From Clostridiales bacterium (GTDB lineage: Bacteria > Bacillota > Clostridia > Christensenellales > Borkfalkiaceae), in the NCBI GenBank assembly GCA_015069425.1, contig SVIP01000003.1, positions 124,001 through 188,000 on the forward strand: DNA of 64,000 nt. Direction: 5' to 3'. Below, piece after piece: positions 1 to 9,039 of this stretch (position 1 is the stretch's first letter; each line of letters begins with the position of its first letter). A program made the position numbers and the translations under genes. The notes beneath the pieces are model-generated. The model worked only from the letters and a program-made list of their open reading frames with translations. It ran no database searches and was not told the origin of the DNA.

Positions 1-68
1 AAAATTATACAGTCTTTATGTTTTTCTTTAATTTGCAAATAATGTTGCATCATTGGTGAAAGTGCCAT
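1..68 (-). CDS. mutS: DNA mismatch repair protein MutS, N-terminal fragment (runs off the window)
   Basis: Only the first 22 codons lie in the window. The translation contains SPMMQHYLQIKEKHKD, which matches the highly conserved start of MutS domain I (family form TPMMQQYLxIKxxYxD). The ATG is at 66-68 and is preceded by an AAGGGAT ribosome binding site at about 75-81, 18 bases after the miaB stop. The miaB-mutS order on one strand is common in Clostridia and suggests one operon. MutS recognises mismatches with MutL. The rest of the gene lies beyond base 1, so nothing can be said about the ATPase domain. Confidence 0.85.
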   Translation of the reverse strand, partial: MALSPMMQHYLQIKEKHKDCII

Positions 69-85
69 AAATTTATCCCTTTATC

Positions 86-1408
86 TTAAACTATTTCCCC
101 TATCAAGGAAATTCCACCTGTTTTAGTTATTTTTACGTTTACAAATTTACCTATAAGATTTTCTAAACTAGAAAAATATGCCATTCTACCGTAAGTATCT
201 CTACCTAAATACATTTTTTTCTTTTCGTCGTAATCTTCACATAAAATTTCAATCGTAGCGTTTTGATAAGTTTCAGATTGCTTTCTATTGATAGAGTTTT
301 GAATATCAATAAGTTTCATTATTCTGCGTTTAGAAACTTCTTCTTCAACTTGACCGTCCATTTTTGCCGCAGGTGTTCCAGAACGCTTTGAATAAATAAA
401 CGTAAACGCGCCTGAAAATCCAACTTCTTTAACAAGATTAACCGTATCTTCAAAATCTTCTTCTGTTTCCGTTGGAAAACCAACCATAATGTCGGTTGTA
501 ATTGCAACGTCGGGTATGTATTTGCGTAAAAGTTTAATTTTATCAATATAATCTTCTCTAGTATATTTTCTGTTCATTAACTTTAATATACGATTTGAGC
601 CTGCTTGAACGGGCAAATGAACACTTCGACAAACCTTATTGCTTTCACTAATTGCTTTAATAAGATTTTCGTTAAAGTCTTTTGGGTGATTTGTCATAAA
701 GCGTAACCTAAAATCACCTTCAATGCTTGAAACTTCTTTTATAAGTTTTGCAAAATCAGTATCTTGTAAATCGTTTCCGTAAGAGTTGACGTTTTGACCA
801 AGCAAAGTAATTTCTTTATACCCTTGTGCCACAAGTTCTCTACACTCTTTTACTATGTTTTCAATCTTGCGACTGCGTTCACGCCCCCTAACGTAAGGTA
901 CTATGCAATAAGTGCAAAAATTATTGCAACCATAAGTAATGTTTACCCAAGCGTTTGGATAACTAGTTCGATTTTTAGGTGTTCCCTCAATAATTTCCCC
1001 TTCTTTTTCGTCAACGCAAATTAAAGTTTTTTTCTGTTTTAACTTTGCCTCTAAAAGTTCTTTAAATCTTTCAAGATTATGAGTGCCGAAAATTATGTCG
1101 ATAAAGGGAAACTTTTCGTGAAGTTTTTGCGCAGAATTAGGCTGTTGAGTCATACAACCACCCACGGCAATAATAACGTTTTTGTTTTGTTTTTTTAGTT
1201 TTTTAAGCGCACCTATGTTGCCCTCTGCTCTGTCTTCTGCATTTTCTCTAATACAGCAAGTATTAAATACGATAATATCTGCATTTAATTCGCTATCCGT
1301 TGCAGTATAGCCTAAATCGGTTAAAATCCCCGCAATCTTTTCTGATTCGTGGAGGTTCATTTGGCATCCGTAAGTTGTTATAAAATATTTCTTTGCAAAA
1401 TTTTCCAT
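86..1408 (-). CDS. miaB: tRNA-2-methylthio-N6-dimethylallyladenosine synthase
   Basis: This 440-residue radical-SAM methylthiotransferase adds the 2-methylthio group to i6A37 of tRNAs that read UNN codons. The UPF0004 domain has its three auxiliary-cluster cysteines in TTYGCQMN (Cys15), NTCCIREN (Cys51) and GGCMTQQ (about residue 85). The radical SAM site is YGCNNFCTYC near residues 158-168 (CxxxCxxC). A TRAM domain closes the protein. Length and motifs fit MiaB rather than MtaB or RimO. A near-consensus sigma-A promoter lies just upstream, and mutS follows after 17 bases. The tRNAs it should modify include the Phe and Tyr tRNAs in this window. Confidence 0.95.
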   Translation of the reverse strand: MENFAKKYFITTYGCQMNLHESEKIAGILTDLGYTATDSELNADIIVFNTCCIRENAEDRAEGNIGALKKLKKQNKNVIIAVGGCMTQQPNSAQKLHEKFPFIDIIFGTHNLERFKELLEAKLKQKKTLICVDEKEGEIIEGTPKNRTSYPNAWVNITYGCNNFCTYCIVPYVRGRERSRKIENIVKECRELVAQGYKEITLLGQNVNSYGNDLQDTDFAKLIKEVSSIEGDFRLRFMTNHPKDFNENLIKAISESNKVCRSVHLPVQAGSNRILKLMNRKYTREDYIDKIKLLRKYIPDVAITTDIMVGFPTETEEDFEDTVNLVKEVGFSGAFTFIYSKRSGTPAAKMDGQVEEEVSKRRIMKLIDIQNSINRKQSETYQNATIEILCEDYDEKKKMYLGRDTYGRMAYFSSLENLIGKFVNVKITKTGGISLIGEIV

Positions 1409-1415
1409 ACTAAAT

Positions 1416-1444
1416 ATAATACATTATTGTAGAAAATTTGTCAA
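1416..1444 (-). promoter_or_regulatory. sigma-A promoter of miaB-mutS
   Basis: On the minus strand, TTGACA and TATTAT are separated by 17 bases. The -10 ends 8 bases before the miaB ATG at 1408, so the leader must be very short or absent, and no Shine-Dalgarno sequence is visible. The divergent penicillin-binding protein gene starts at 1500; a TATAAT at 1474-1479 may be its -10, but its -35 is poor. Confidence 0.6.
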
Positions 1445-1499
1445 TTTTTCTAACATAATTTTAGCATAATCAATATAATCTTTTACATACTAAATTCGT

Positions 1500-3725
1500 A
1501 TGAAAAAAACGCTTAAAATTATTGTTTTATTAGCCTGTTTAATTTTGATATCTAGCATTTTTGTTATTTTATCTTTCAATATATTAACTAATAACGTCAA
1601 ATTTGACGATAATAAACTTATAAACGTAGACCATACCGCAAGTATTTATGATAGTTGTGGAAATTTAGTGATGGAAACTAATGGAACTACTGCGGTTACA
1701 GAATTTGAAGAAATACCAAAACACACTATAAATGCGTTTATTGCTATCGAAGATAAACGATTTTATTCACATAAAGGTGTAGATTATAAAGGGCTAGCCC
1801 GTGCGGTTTTTAATAATATTAAAAGTTTTTCATTTAAGGAAGGCGGTTCGACGATAACGCAACAGTTGATAAAGAATACTCATTTGTCAAATGAAAAAAC
1901 TTTAAAAAGAAAGTTGTCAGAAATTAGACTTGCATTAGAATTTGAAAAAAAATATTCTAAAGAAGAAATATTAGAAAAATACTTAAATACTATTTATTTT
2001 GGCGATAATTGTTACGGTATTACTTCGGCATCATTGCACTATTTTAATAAAAAACCTAGCGAACTGGATATAAATGAAAGCGCAATGCTTGCAGGTATAG
2101 TTAAAGCGCCCTCAAATTATTCACCTTTAATAAATTATTCTAAATGTAATCAAAGAAAAGATTTAGTATTAAAAGAGATGCTTAAGCAAAATTATATAAC
2201 TAATCAAGAATTTGAAAAATATTATACCCTGCCTATATCAACTTTTTCAGAAAACACCAGCAAAGAATATGATTATCAATATTTATTAAGGGAAGAAATA
2301 AACGAACTAATTTCAATGTCGCCATATACTATTGATAAAATGAAAATATATACTAACTTAAACAGTAATTTTCAAGAGATATTGAAAAATAACGTTAAAG
2401 ATTTTTTAAGTGATAAAATAAATATTTCAGCAGTAATATTAGACAAAAATGGTAAAATAAACGCCTATTATTCAAGTTGTGGTAACGTTAACAGGCAATT
2501 AGGGTCGACCATTAAACCCGTTGCAGTTTACGCCCCTGCTATAGAGTACAATATTGTAAATTCTTATACGATTATAGAAGATGAAAAAACAAATTTTAAC
2601 GGATATTCACCATCAAATTACGGAGATAAATATTTAGGTAAAATTTCAGTAAAAGATTCTTTGGCGGTAAGTTCAAACGTTTGCGCTGTAAAACTTTTAA
2701 ATTACGTAGGCTTTGACAAATCTTTTGAAACGTTAAATAGCGTTGAAATTCCTATTATGAATAGTGATAAAAATTTAAGTTTGGCACTAGGTTCAACCGA
2801 AAAAGGCGCAAAACTTACTCAAATAGCGGGTGCGTACACTATGTTTGCAAATTATGGTAAGTTTTGTAAACCGTATTGCGTAGACAAAGTTTTAACCAAA
2901 AATAATAATTTAATTAAAGATAACAAAAATTCTCAACGCCAAGTTATTGGCGAAGATACGTGTTATATAATAAACGATATGCTTAAAAATACGGTGGAAA
3001 ACGGAACTGCAAAAAAACTAAATTTTTCAAATATTCCACTATATGCTAAAACGGGTACTGTTGGTAATGAAAATGGAAATACTGACGCTTACGTAATTTC
3101 GTATAATTCAGAATATATAGTTGCAGTATGGTTTGGCAATAAAACTGATGGTTTAATGCCTAACGCTATAACTGGCGGTGGATTGCCCACTCAATTAGCA
3201 AGCGAAATTTGGAAAGAGATATATAAAGGCGTTGTTCCGCCAACAAACTTTACTCAGCCAAATTCAGTGGTTGAAACGTATCTCGATAAAGATAGTTATG
3301 AAAGTGAAAATCTGTTAATTATTGCAGATGATTTTACGCCAGAAAGATTAAAAATGAAAGCAATTTTTAAGCAATCTGCTTTGCCAAAACTTAAATCAAC
3401 ACAATATATTAACCCTACGATAAAGAACTGTAAAACATTAGTAAATAACAACTCAATTCAAATTGAATTATGTCTGACAAAACAATGTAATGCAAAGGTG
3501 TATAAAGAATATAAAGGTAAAAAGGATTTTTTGTTTGACACTAAAAAAAGCGGATACGTTTATATAGATAAAAATCTTAAATATAATGCAGAATACTCTT
3601 ATCATATCGTGCCCTATTTTGAATTTGAAAACAAAGTTTTCTATGGTGAAGAAATTAAGTTAGATAAAATAAAAACGCCGAACGGTGAGTTCGGCGAAAA
3701 TTGGTGGAATAATGAATATGAATAA
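1500..3725 (+). CDS. Class A penicillin-binding protein (glycosyltransferase plus transpeptidase)
   Basis: This 741-residue bifunctional enzyme polymerises and cross-links peptidoglycan outside the membrane. One signal-anchor helix spans residues about 7-30. The GT51 domain shows EDKRFYSHKGVD (catalytic Glu), GGSTITQQLIKN, the RKLSEIRLALEFEKKYS segment and LAGIVKAPSNYSP. The transpeptidase shows GSTIK (active-site Ser, about residue 335), SSN and YAKTGT (about 515). A C-terminal segment of about 150 residues follows, with a fibronectin-like look. It has PBP1A/PonA architecture. The gene converges on thiI with a 5-base gap, and its last codons contain the thiI terminator. No clear Shine-Dalgarno sequence precedes the ATG. 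Confidence 0.93.
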   Translation: MKKTLKIIVLLACLILISSIFVILSFNILTNNVKFDDNKLINVDHTASIYDSCGNLVMETNGTTAVTEFEEIPKHTINAFIAIEDKRFYSHKGVDYKGLARAVFNNIKSFSFKEGGSTITQQLIKNTHLSNEKTLKRKLSEIRLALEFEKKYSKEEILEKYLNTIYFGDNCYGITSASLHYFNKKPSELDINESAMLAGIVKAPSNYSPLINYSKCNQRKDLVLKEMLKQNYITNQEFEKYYTLPISTFSENTSKEYDYQYLLREEINELISMSPYTIDKMKIYTNLNSNFQEILKNNVKDFLSDKINISAVILDKNGKINAYYSSCGNVNRQLGSTIKPVAVYAPAIEYNIVNSYTIIEDEKTNFNGYSPSNYGDKYLGKISVKDSLAVSSNVCAVKLLNYVGFDKSFETLNSVEIPIMNSDKNLSLALGSTEKGAKLTQIAGAYTMFANYGKFCKPYCVDKVLTKNNNLIKDNKNSQRQVIGEDTCYIINDMLKNTVENGTAKKLNFSNIPLYAKTGTVGNENGNTDAYVISYNSEYIVAVWFGNKTDGLMPNAITGGGLPTQLASEIWKEIYKGVVPPTNFTQPNSVVETYLDKDSYESENLLIIADDFTPERLKMKAIFKQSALPKLKSTQYINPTIKNCKTLVNNNSIQIELCLTKQCNAKVYKEYKGKKDFLFDTKKSGYVYIDKNLKYNAEYSYHIVPYFEFENKVFYGEEIKLDKIKTPNGEFGENWWNNEYE
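3664..3696 (-). terminator. Intrinsic terminator of the thiI operon, inside the convergent PBP gene
   Basis: On the minus strand an 8-bp stem (CGCCGAAC/GTTCGGCG, arms 3689-3696 and 3676-3683) with a 5-base loop is followed at once by TTTTTATTTTA. It lies wholly within the last codons of the plus-strand penicillin-binding protein gene. The same hairpin has no T-tract on the plus strand, so it should act on thiI transcripts only. Confidence 0.8.
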
Positions 3726-3730
3726 GTTTA

Positions 3731-4888
3731 TTATAAAACGTATTTTTCTACGTTTTTAAATGCCTCTTCAATTAAACCTTCTATATCTAATTTGCTTTCT
3801 GCTCTTATTACCTTTTCTAGATTAGGCTTAATTGCGGGAAATTTTGGCAAGAATACGGTGCAACAATCTTCATAAGGTAATATAGAAGTTTCATACGTAT
3901 CAATTTTTTTAGAAATATCTATAATATCTAACTTGTCAAAAGCAATTAGTGGTCTTAATACAGGCATTGTTACAACTGAATTTGACGAAGTTATGCTCTC
4001 TATTGTTTGACTTGCAACTTGTCCAAGGCTTTCCCCTGTGATTATCGCTTGGTCGCCTTGTTGTTTTGCAAGTCTTTCTGCAATGCGCATCATAAATCTT
4101 CTCATAATAGTTATCATAAATTCTTCAGGGCAATGCTCGTGTATTGCCTCTTGAATATGAGTAAAAGAAACAACAAAAAGGTTTACACCTCCGTTATATT
4201 CCCCTACTTTTTTTGTCAATTCAATAACTTTTTCTTTGGCTGCGCCACTAGTATACGGAAAACTATGGAAATGTAAGCAATCAAGTTTCATACCACGCTT
4301 ACAAGTCATATAACCAGCAACTGGGCTATCAATACCCCCTGAAATTAACAATAATCCTTTACCAGCAGAACCAACAGGCATGCCACTTAAACAATGCGTA
4401 ACGTCAGTATACACAAAGGTTTTTCCGTCTTCTCTGATATCAACGTTTACTATAAAATCAGGGTCTTTAACTTTAACTTTAAATTTACCGCCAAAAGTTT
4501 CAAGAAGTTTTCCACCTAAAATCATTGAAGTTTCCATTGAACTAGGCGTAAAGGTTTTATCTGCTCGGTTTGTTGCAACCTTAAACGTTCCCGATTTATC
4601 TTCGCATAAAACTTTTGAGGCTTCAAAAATTGCATCCATATTACTATCTACAACAAGCGCTCTGCTATAAGTGTGAATACCTGCAATTTTTTGAAGTTTT
4701 TCCGTAATCAAATCGTAGTCGTTTTCATCAAAATCTTCAATTAAATAACGACTATGCATAGTAGTAAATTTAAAATTTATACCTTTAAGTGAACGCTTAA
4801 TATTTTCTTTAAGCATTTTTTCAAAATATCCACGGTTTTTACCTTTTAAGTGGATTTCACAGTATCTAATGATTATTGCATTTTCCAT
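3731..4888 (-). CDS. thiI: tRNA 4-thiouridine synthase ThiI
   Basis: This 385-residue protein activates U8 of tRNA by adenylation and passes sulfur to it. An N-terminal ferredoxin-like and THUMP region (about 1-165) is followed by the PP-loop ATPase with LLLISGGIDSPVAGYMTCK (about 179-197). EDCCTVFLPKFPAIKPN near the C terminus is typical of the family. There is no C-terminal rhodanese domain, as is usual for Gram-positive ThiI. It follows the cysteine desulfurase gene after one base, so the desulfurase is the likely dedicated sulfur donor, as known for NifZ-ThiI in Bacillus subtilis. Confidence 0.95.
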   Translation of the reverse strand: MENAIIIRYCEIHLKGKNRGYFEKMLKENIKRSLKGINFKFTTMHSRYLIEDFDENDYDLITEKLQKIAGIHTYSRALVVDSNMDAIFEASKVLCEDKSGTFKVATNRADKTFTPSSMETSMILGGKLLETFGGKFKVKVKDPDFIVNVDIREDGKTFVYTDVTHCLSGMPVGSAGKGLLLISGGIDSPVAGYMTCKRGMKLDCLHFHSFPYTSGAAKEKVIELTKKVGEYNGGVNLFVVSFTHIQEAIHEHCPEEFMITIMRRFMMRIAERLAKQQGDQAIITGESLGQVASQTIESITSSNSVVTMPVLRPLIAFDKLDIIDISKKIDTYETSILPYEDCCTVFLPKFPAIKPNLEKVIRAESKLDIEGLIEEAFKNVEKYVL

Positions 4889-4889
4889 A

Positions 4890-6011
4890 TTATTTCATTA
4901 CCTTTTTCAATGCGCTAGCAGTTTCATTTAATATATTAATTGCAATTTTTGCTTCGTCTAAATTGTTACTCGTTGAAAAACTTATTCTAATAACGCCGTC
5001 TAGCACGTCGTTTGCATAGCCACAAGCCTCTATAACTCTGCTAAATCTATTTTTTGAAGAGCAAGCAGAACCATTACCAACAATTAACTCTTTTTCTTCC
5101 ATTGCGTGCATTATTACTTCGCCACGCAAACCAACGGCAGAAACAGTCAATATATATGGACTTGAATTATCCCCACTCAAAATCTTAAAAATATTTTTGT
5201 CTAAATTTTTAGATATATAGTCTTTAATTTCTTTTACTAAATTAAAATTATTTTGCAAATTACTATATTTTTCTTCGCCAGCAAACTGAAAAACTTTAAT
5301 TCCAAAAACGTTTTCCGTTCCACTTCTTAAACCGCCTTCTTGTCCACCACCAAAAATTAAAGGTTTAACGTTTAGGTTTTTCTTTTTTATCAATGCGCCG
5401 ACGCCTTTAAGTGCATTTATTTTATGCGCGCTTATCGAATATAAGTCTACGTATTGTGAAAGTCTAAACGGAATTTTGCCATAGGCTTGAACTCCGTCAG
5501 AATGAAAAATAATTTGGGAATTTATACTTTTCAATTTTTTAGCAATTCCGTTTATATCGTTTATAACGGCTGTTTCGTTGCCGACGTGCGCTATCGAAAC
5601 AAAATTTACGTTGTTATTTTTAACGAAATCGTATAACTTTTCCTCATTTACACTACCGTCGCTATTTAAATCTATAAACTCAACTTGTAAGCCCCTGTTT
5701 TTTAATTCTAAAAAACTTTTATAAACGGCAGAATGTTCACCTTTGTCGGTTACAAAAATCCCACGTTTTACAGCGCAAAATATAGCCATATTATCGCTTT
5801 CAGAACCACAAGAGGTAAAAATTACTTCATGATTTGTCGTGCCTAAATTTTTTAATATACTTTCTTTAGCAACCTTAATTTCTTTAGCGCAATTTAATCC
5901 TCCACCGTATAATGCTGAAGGATTAAAAAACATATCATTATTAAATTTTTCCGCTTTTTCTAGCGCCGATTTTGACGGCAAAGTAGTGGCGGCATTATCA
6001 AAATAAATCAT
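4890..6011 (-). CDS. Cysteine desulfurase (NifS/IscS family, probable ThiI partner)
   Basis: A class V PLP aminotransferase-fold enzyme of 373 residues that takes sulfur from L-cysteine as a persulfide. It begins MIYFDNAATTLPS, has the PLP lysine in SAHKINALKG, and has the mobile catalytic-cysteine loop GNGSACSSKN near the C terminus. The ATG at 6009-6011 was chosen because the family motif DNAATT starts there and AAGG lies 9 bases upstream; a longer reading frame has no family support. It directly precedes thiI, so it probably feeds tRNA thiolation more than general iron-sulfur assembly. It resembles the NifZ/IscS-like group. Confidence 0.92.
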   Translation of the reverse strand: MIYFDNAATTLPSKSALEKAEKFNNDMFFNPSALYGGGLNCAKEIKVAKESILKNLGTTNHEVIFTSCGSESDNMAIFCAVKRGIFVTDKGEHSAVYKSFLELKNRGLQVEFIDLNSDGSVNEEKLYDFVKNNNVNFVSIAHVGNETAVINDINGIAKKLKSINSQIIFHSDGVQAYGKIPFRLSQYVDLYSISAHKINALKGVGALIKKKNLNVKPLIFGGGQEGGLRSGTENVFGIKVFQFAGEEKYSNLQNNFNLVKEIKDYISKNLDKNIFKILSGDNSSPYILTVSAVGLRGEVIMHAMEEKELIVGNGSACSSKNRFSRVIEACGYANDVLDGVIRISFSTSNNLDEAKIAINILNETASALKKVMK

Positions 6012-6012
6012 A

Positions 6013-6630
6013 CTATTGTGCCTTATTCTTTTTGCTTTGAACAATTTCTTTAACAAATTCTTCGTCAAGAATACTCTTATTAGCAAATTTCATAATATTA
6101 AAAATAAAGGTTTCGCTACATTCAATTATAAAAAGTTTTTTATCACCGGCGGTATTTGCAATTAAATAATAAAAAGCCTTTCCTTCGCTTGGTGTGTAGT
6201 TGGAAGTTAATATAGATTTTGAAATCCCCGGCATTTGAGAATATTTTTCAAAAGTTTCACTGCCATATTTGCCAAGTTTTTCTATTTCGTGGCTATCAAA
6301 CTTTATAATAAATTTTCTATTTATATTTTTTATTACTTTAGAAAAACGTATTGAACCGCTAACAAAAGTGTAATCATAATCAACGTAAAATTTATTTTTT
6401 AGTCTACCTAGAAAAAATCCAGAACAAAAAAACATTACTAGCGGTATAACTAAAAAAAGTATGTCAAGTAATACGTTTCCAGACGGTGTATACGGTAAAA
6501 TTCCAAATAAAATCCAACCGACCAACAAAACGTATGATATTATAGAAAAAATTTGAAAAAGTCTATATTTTATAGTCGCAGACTTTTCGTTTTGAATTTT
6601 AGCAGATTCTTCATAAAATATTTCTTGCAT
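6013..6630 (-). CDS. Uncharacterised membrane protein with two N-terminal helices
   Basis: I do not recognise a named function. The 205-residue product has a short cytoplasmic start, two membrane segments (about residues 26-48 and 55-78), then a soluble domain of about 120 residues. That domain carries alternating beta-type sequence (FYVDYDYTFVSGSIRFSKVI) and a conserved-looking EKLGKYGSETFEKYS stretch. It resembles Clostridia DUF-type proteins with a PH-like soluble part, but this is an impression only. The second of two adjacent ATGs (6630) has the better 6-base spacing to AAGGAG. The stop lies one base before the cysteine desulfurase start, so both are in one operon. Confidence 0.7.
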   Translation of the reverse strand: MQEIFYEESAKIQNEKSATIKYRLFQIFSIISYVLLVGWILFGILPYTPSGNVLLDILFLVIPLVMFFCSGFFLGRLKNKFYVDYDYTFVSGSIRFSKVIKNINRKFIIKFDSHEIEKLGKYGSETFEKYSQMPGISKSILTSNYTPSEGKAFYYLIANTAGDKKLFIIECSETFIFNIMKFANKSILDEEFVKEIVQSKKNKAQ

Positions 6631-6672
6631 CATTTACTCCTTGTCAGTTTATTTTTAACAGCAAAATAAGGG

Positions 6673-9036
6673 TTATTTTAACTTTAAAATCGTAACGCCG
6701 TTTTCCCCTTCGCCATATTTTCCACGGCGGTATTCAACAACGTTTTTATCGGTTTTTAAATATTCTCTTATCGCTTTAAGAAGAATACCTTCACCAACTC
6801 CGTGTATAATTTTAAGTTCTTCAAGACCGTGCATAACGCCTTGGTCAATAAAATTCTTTACGTCTTCTAACGCCTCTAAAGAAGTTTTACCTAAAAGATT
6901 TATTTCTGTTTTTGGCAAATCACCACGGGTATTTTTATATATTTTTACGTCTTGTTTAGTTTCTTTTGGTTTTTCAGAATTAAACAATTCTTTTGTTTTA
7001 ACAACCGTTTTAATGTTTCCTATTGCAACTTCAACTTCGTTTTTCTTAAGCCTTAACCCAACTATAGTTGCGTAAGCGTTAATTGATTTAACATAAACTT
7101 TATTGCCTATTTTAAGTTTATCGGTGGTAACCTCAATCATTTCAATAGGTCTATCATCTGTATCAGCATCTAAATAACGACTGTTCTTTAATCTGTTTTT
7201 AAGTTCACTAGCTCTAAAGACCTCTTTACTTTCTAGACCAACAGTTTTGAGAATTTTTTTGAGTTCATCAATAATTTCTTCAGCCTCAGAAAGTTTGTCT
7301 GCAACAATCCTTTTAGTTTCCGCTTTAGCGTTAGCATAAATTTTTTCACGCTCTTTAATTATTTTTTCTTTTTCTGCCTTAATGCTTTCAAGTTCTTTAT
7401 CTTTTTCAACTTTAATATTGTTTAATTTTTCAGATAAAAGTTCTGCATTACGCCTACTTTCTTCCGCCTTTTTTAAAACGTTTTCAAAACTAATTTTAGT
7501 GTCGGAAAGTTCAACTAGCGCATTATTTATTATATCTTCATCTAAACCTAAAGTTTTAGCAATATCTATTGCGTTAGAACTGCCAGGAATTCCTATGTTT
7601 AATTTGTATAATGGCTTTAGTGATTTTGCATCAAATTCCATTGACGCATTTTCAATTTTTTTACTTTCTATTGCAAATTCTTTAAGTTTTGAATAGTGCG
7701 TGGTTATTATGCCGAAACAATTTTTTTCTAATAATTTTTTAATAATTGAAAGAGCAAGCGCACTACCTTCTTCGGGGTCAGTGCCTGCGCCTATTTCATC
7801 TAATAAAACAAGACTTTTTTCGTCAACGTTATTGATAATGCTTATTATATTTTTAATATGAGAAGAAAAAGTTGACAAATTTTGTTCAATACTTTGCTCA
7901 TCACCTATATCGCAATAGATGTTTGAAAAAACAGAAATTTTGCTTTCGTCATCTGCGGGAATATATAGACCACTCATTGCCATAGCCGAAAGTAAACCTG
8001 TAAGTTTTAACGTAACGGTTTTACCACCGGTATTTGGACCTGTAATTAGTAAAAAATTATTTTCACCACCAAGTTTTAAAGAAACAGGTACGACTTTTTG
8101 TTTGTCAATAAGAGGGTGTCTACCCCTTTTAATATCAACAATTCCTTCGTCGTTCAACTCTGGATAAGTGCATTTATTTTTAAACGAATATTCCGCCCTT
8201 GCATAATATCCATCAATTTCAACAAGATTTTCAGCATTATATCTTAAAGCGTCTGACATATAAGAAACTTTATTTGATAATTCTGAAAGTATGCGATGAA
8301 TTTCTGCCATTTCATCAAAAGTTGCACGTTTTAACTCGTTATTCAATTCCATAACGTGTTCTGGCTCAATAAAAACCGTTGCGCCAGATGAAGACTGGTC
8401 GTGAATAAAACCCTTTACAAAACTTCTATATTCACTTTTTACAGGTATAACGTATCTATCTTGACGCATAGTAACTACGCTATCTTGAAGATATTTATTT
8501 AACCCACCACGCATATACGAATTAAGTTCGTTTCGTATTTTTGCGTTTATATTTCTAATGCTTTTACGTATAGAATAAAGTTTTGGCGACGCATTATCAC
8601 TAATTTCGTCTTCAGAAATAATTTTATCAGTTATTTCTTTTTCAAAATCACCATTAACGTAAAGGCGTTTTGCAATCTCTAAAATTAAGGTTAAAGACGT
8701 GTCGTTGACTTTTTCTATTGCAGAGCGTGCCGTTCTTGCACTCTTAAGGTTTGACGCTACCTTTAATAGTTCAGAATTGTTTAATACACCACCTATATCA
8801 ACTCTTTTAAGTTGTTCGGAAATATCTTCAAAAAAATAGATTTCACCGGTGCTGTAAGTATAAAGATATTTATATGCCTCTGAAGTGTGTGATAAAAGAT
8901 TTTTGACTTCTAAAAGGCTTGTTAAAGGCACGAAAGAAGAAAGTTCATTTTTCGTTTTTTCAAGAACTGCAAAAGACGCAACGTCTTTCATTATCTTATC
9001 GTATTCAATTGCCTTTAAAGCCTTTTCAGTTATCAT
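6673..9036 (-). CDS. mutS2: MutS2 / RqcU, ribosome-collision and recombination ATPase with Smr domain
   Basis: The 787-residue protein has MutS core, lever and clamp regions (1-300), an ABC-type ATPase with Walker A GPNTGGKTVTLK (about 330) and Walker B LVLLDEIGAGTDPEEG, then a long charged coiled coil (about 510-640). The C-terminal Smr domain (about 710-787) includes the LDLHG-type motif as INLLGK and a HGVGEG loop. The LDLHG/HGxG elements are partly changed (NLLGK for DLHG). MutS2 suppresses homologous recombination and, in Bacillus, splits collided ribosomes. It starts 3 bases after pheT, so it is driven by the Phe T-box. Confidence 0.94.
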   Translation of the reverse strand: MITEKALKAIEYDKIMKDVASFAVLEKTKNELSSFVPLTSLLEVKNLLSHTSEAYKYLYTYSTGEIYFFEDISEQLKRVDIGGVLNNSELLKVASNLKSARTARSAIEKVNDTSLTLILEIAKRLYVNGDFEKEITDKIISEDEISDNASPKLYSIRKSIRNINAKIRNELNSYMRGGLNKYLQDSVVTMRQDRYVIPVKSEYRSFVKGFIHDQSSSGATVFIEPEHVMELNNELKRATFDEMAEIHRILSELSNKVSYMSDALRYNAENLVEIDGYYARAEYSFKNKCTYPELNDEGIVDIKRGRHPLIDKQKVVPVSLKLGGENNFLLITGPNTGGKTVTLKLTGLLSAMAMSGLYIPADDESKISVFSNIYCDIGDEQSIEQNLSTFSSHIKNIISIINNVDEKSLVLLDEIGAGTDPEEGSALALSIIKKLLEKNCFGIITTHYSKLKEFAIESKKIENASMEFDAKSLKPLYKLNIGIPGSSNAIDIAKTLGLDEDIINNALVELSDTKISFENVLKKAEESRRNAELLSEKLNNIKVEKDKELESIKAEKEKIIKEREKIYANAKAETKRIVADKLSEAEEIIDELKKILKTVGLESKEVFRASELKNRLKNSRYLDADTDDRPIEMIEVTTDKLKIGNKVYVKSINAYATIVGLRLKKNEVEVAIGNIKTVVKTKELFNSEKPKETKQDVKIYKNTRGDLPKTEINLLGKTSLEALEDVKNFIDQGVMHGLEELKIIHGVGEGILLKAIREYLKTDKNVVEYRRGKYGEGENGVTILKLK

Positions 9037-9039
9037 AAA

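Noticed and set aside
6012-6086. 25-residue N-terminal extension of the cysteine desulfurase
   Set aside because: It overlaps the previous gene and precedes the normal family start MIYFDNAATT.
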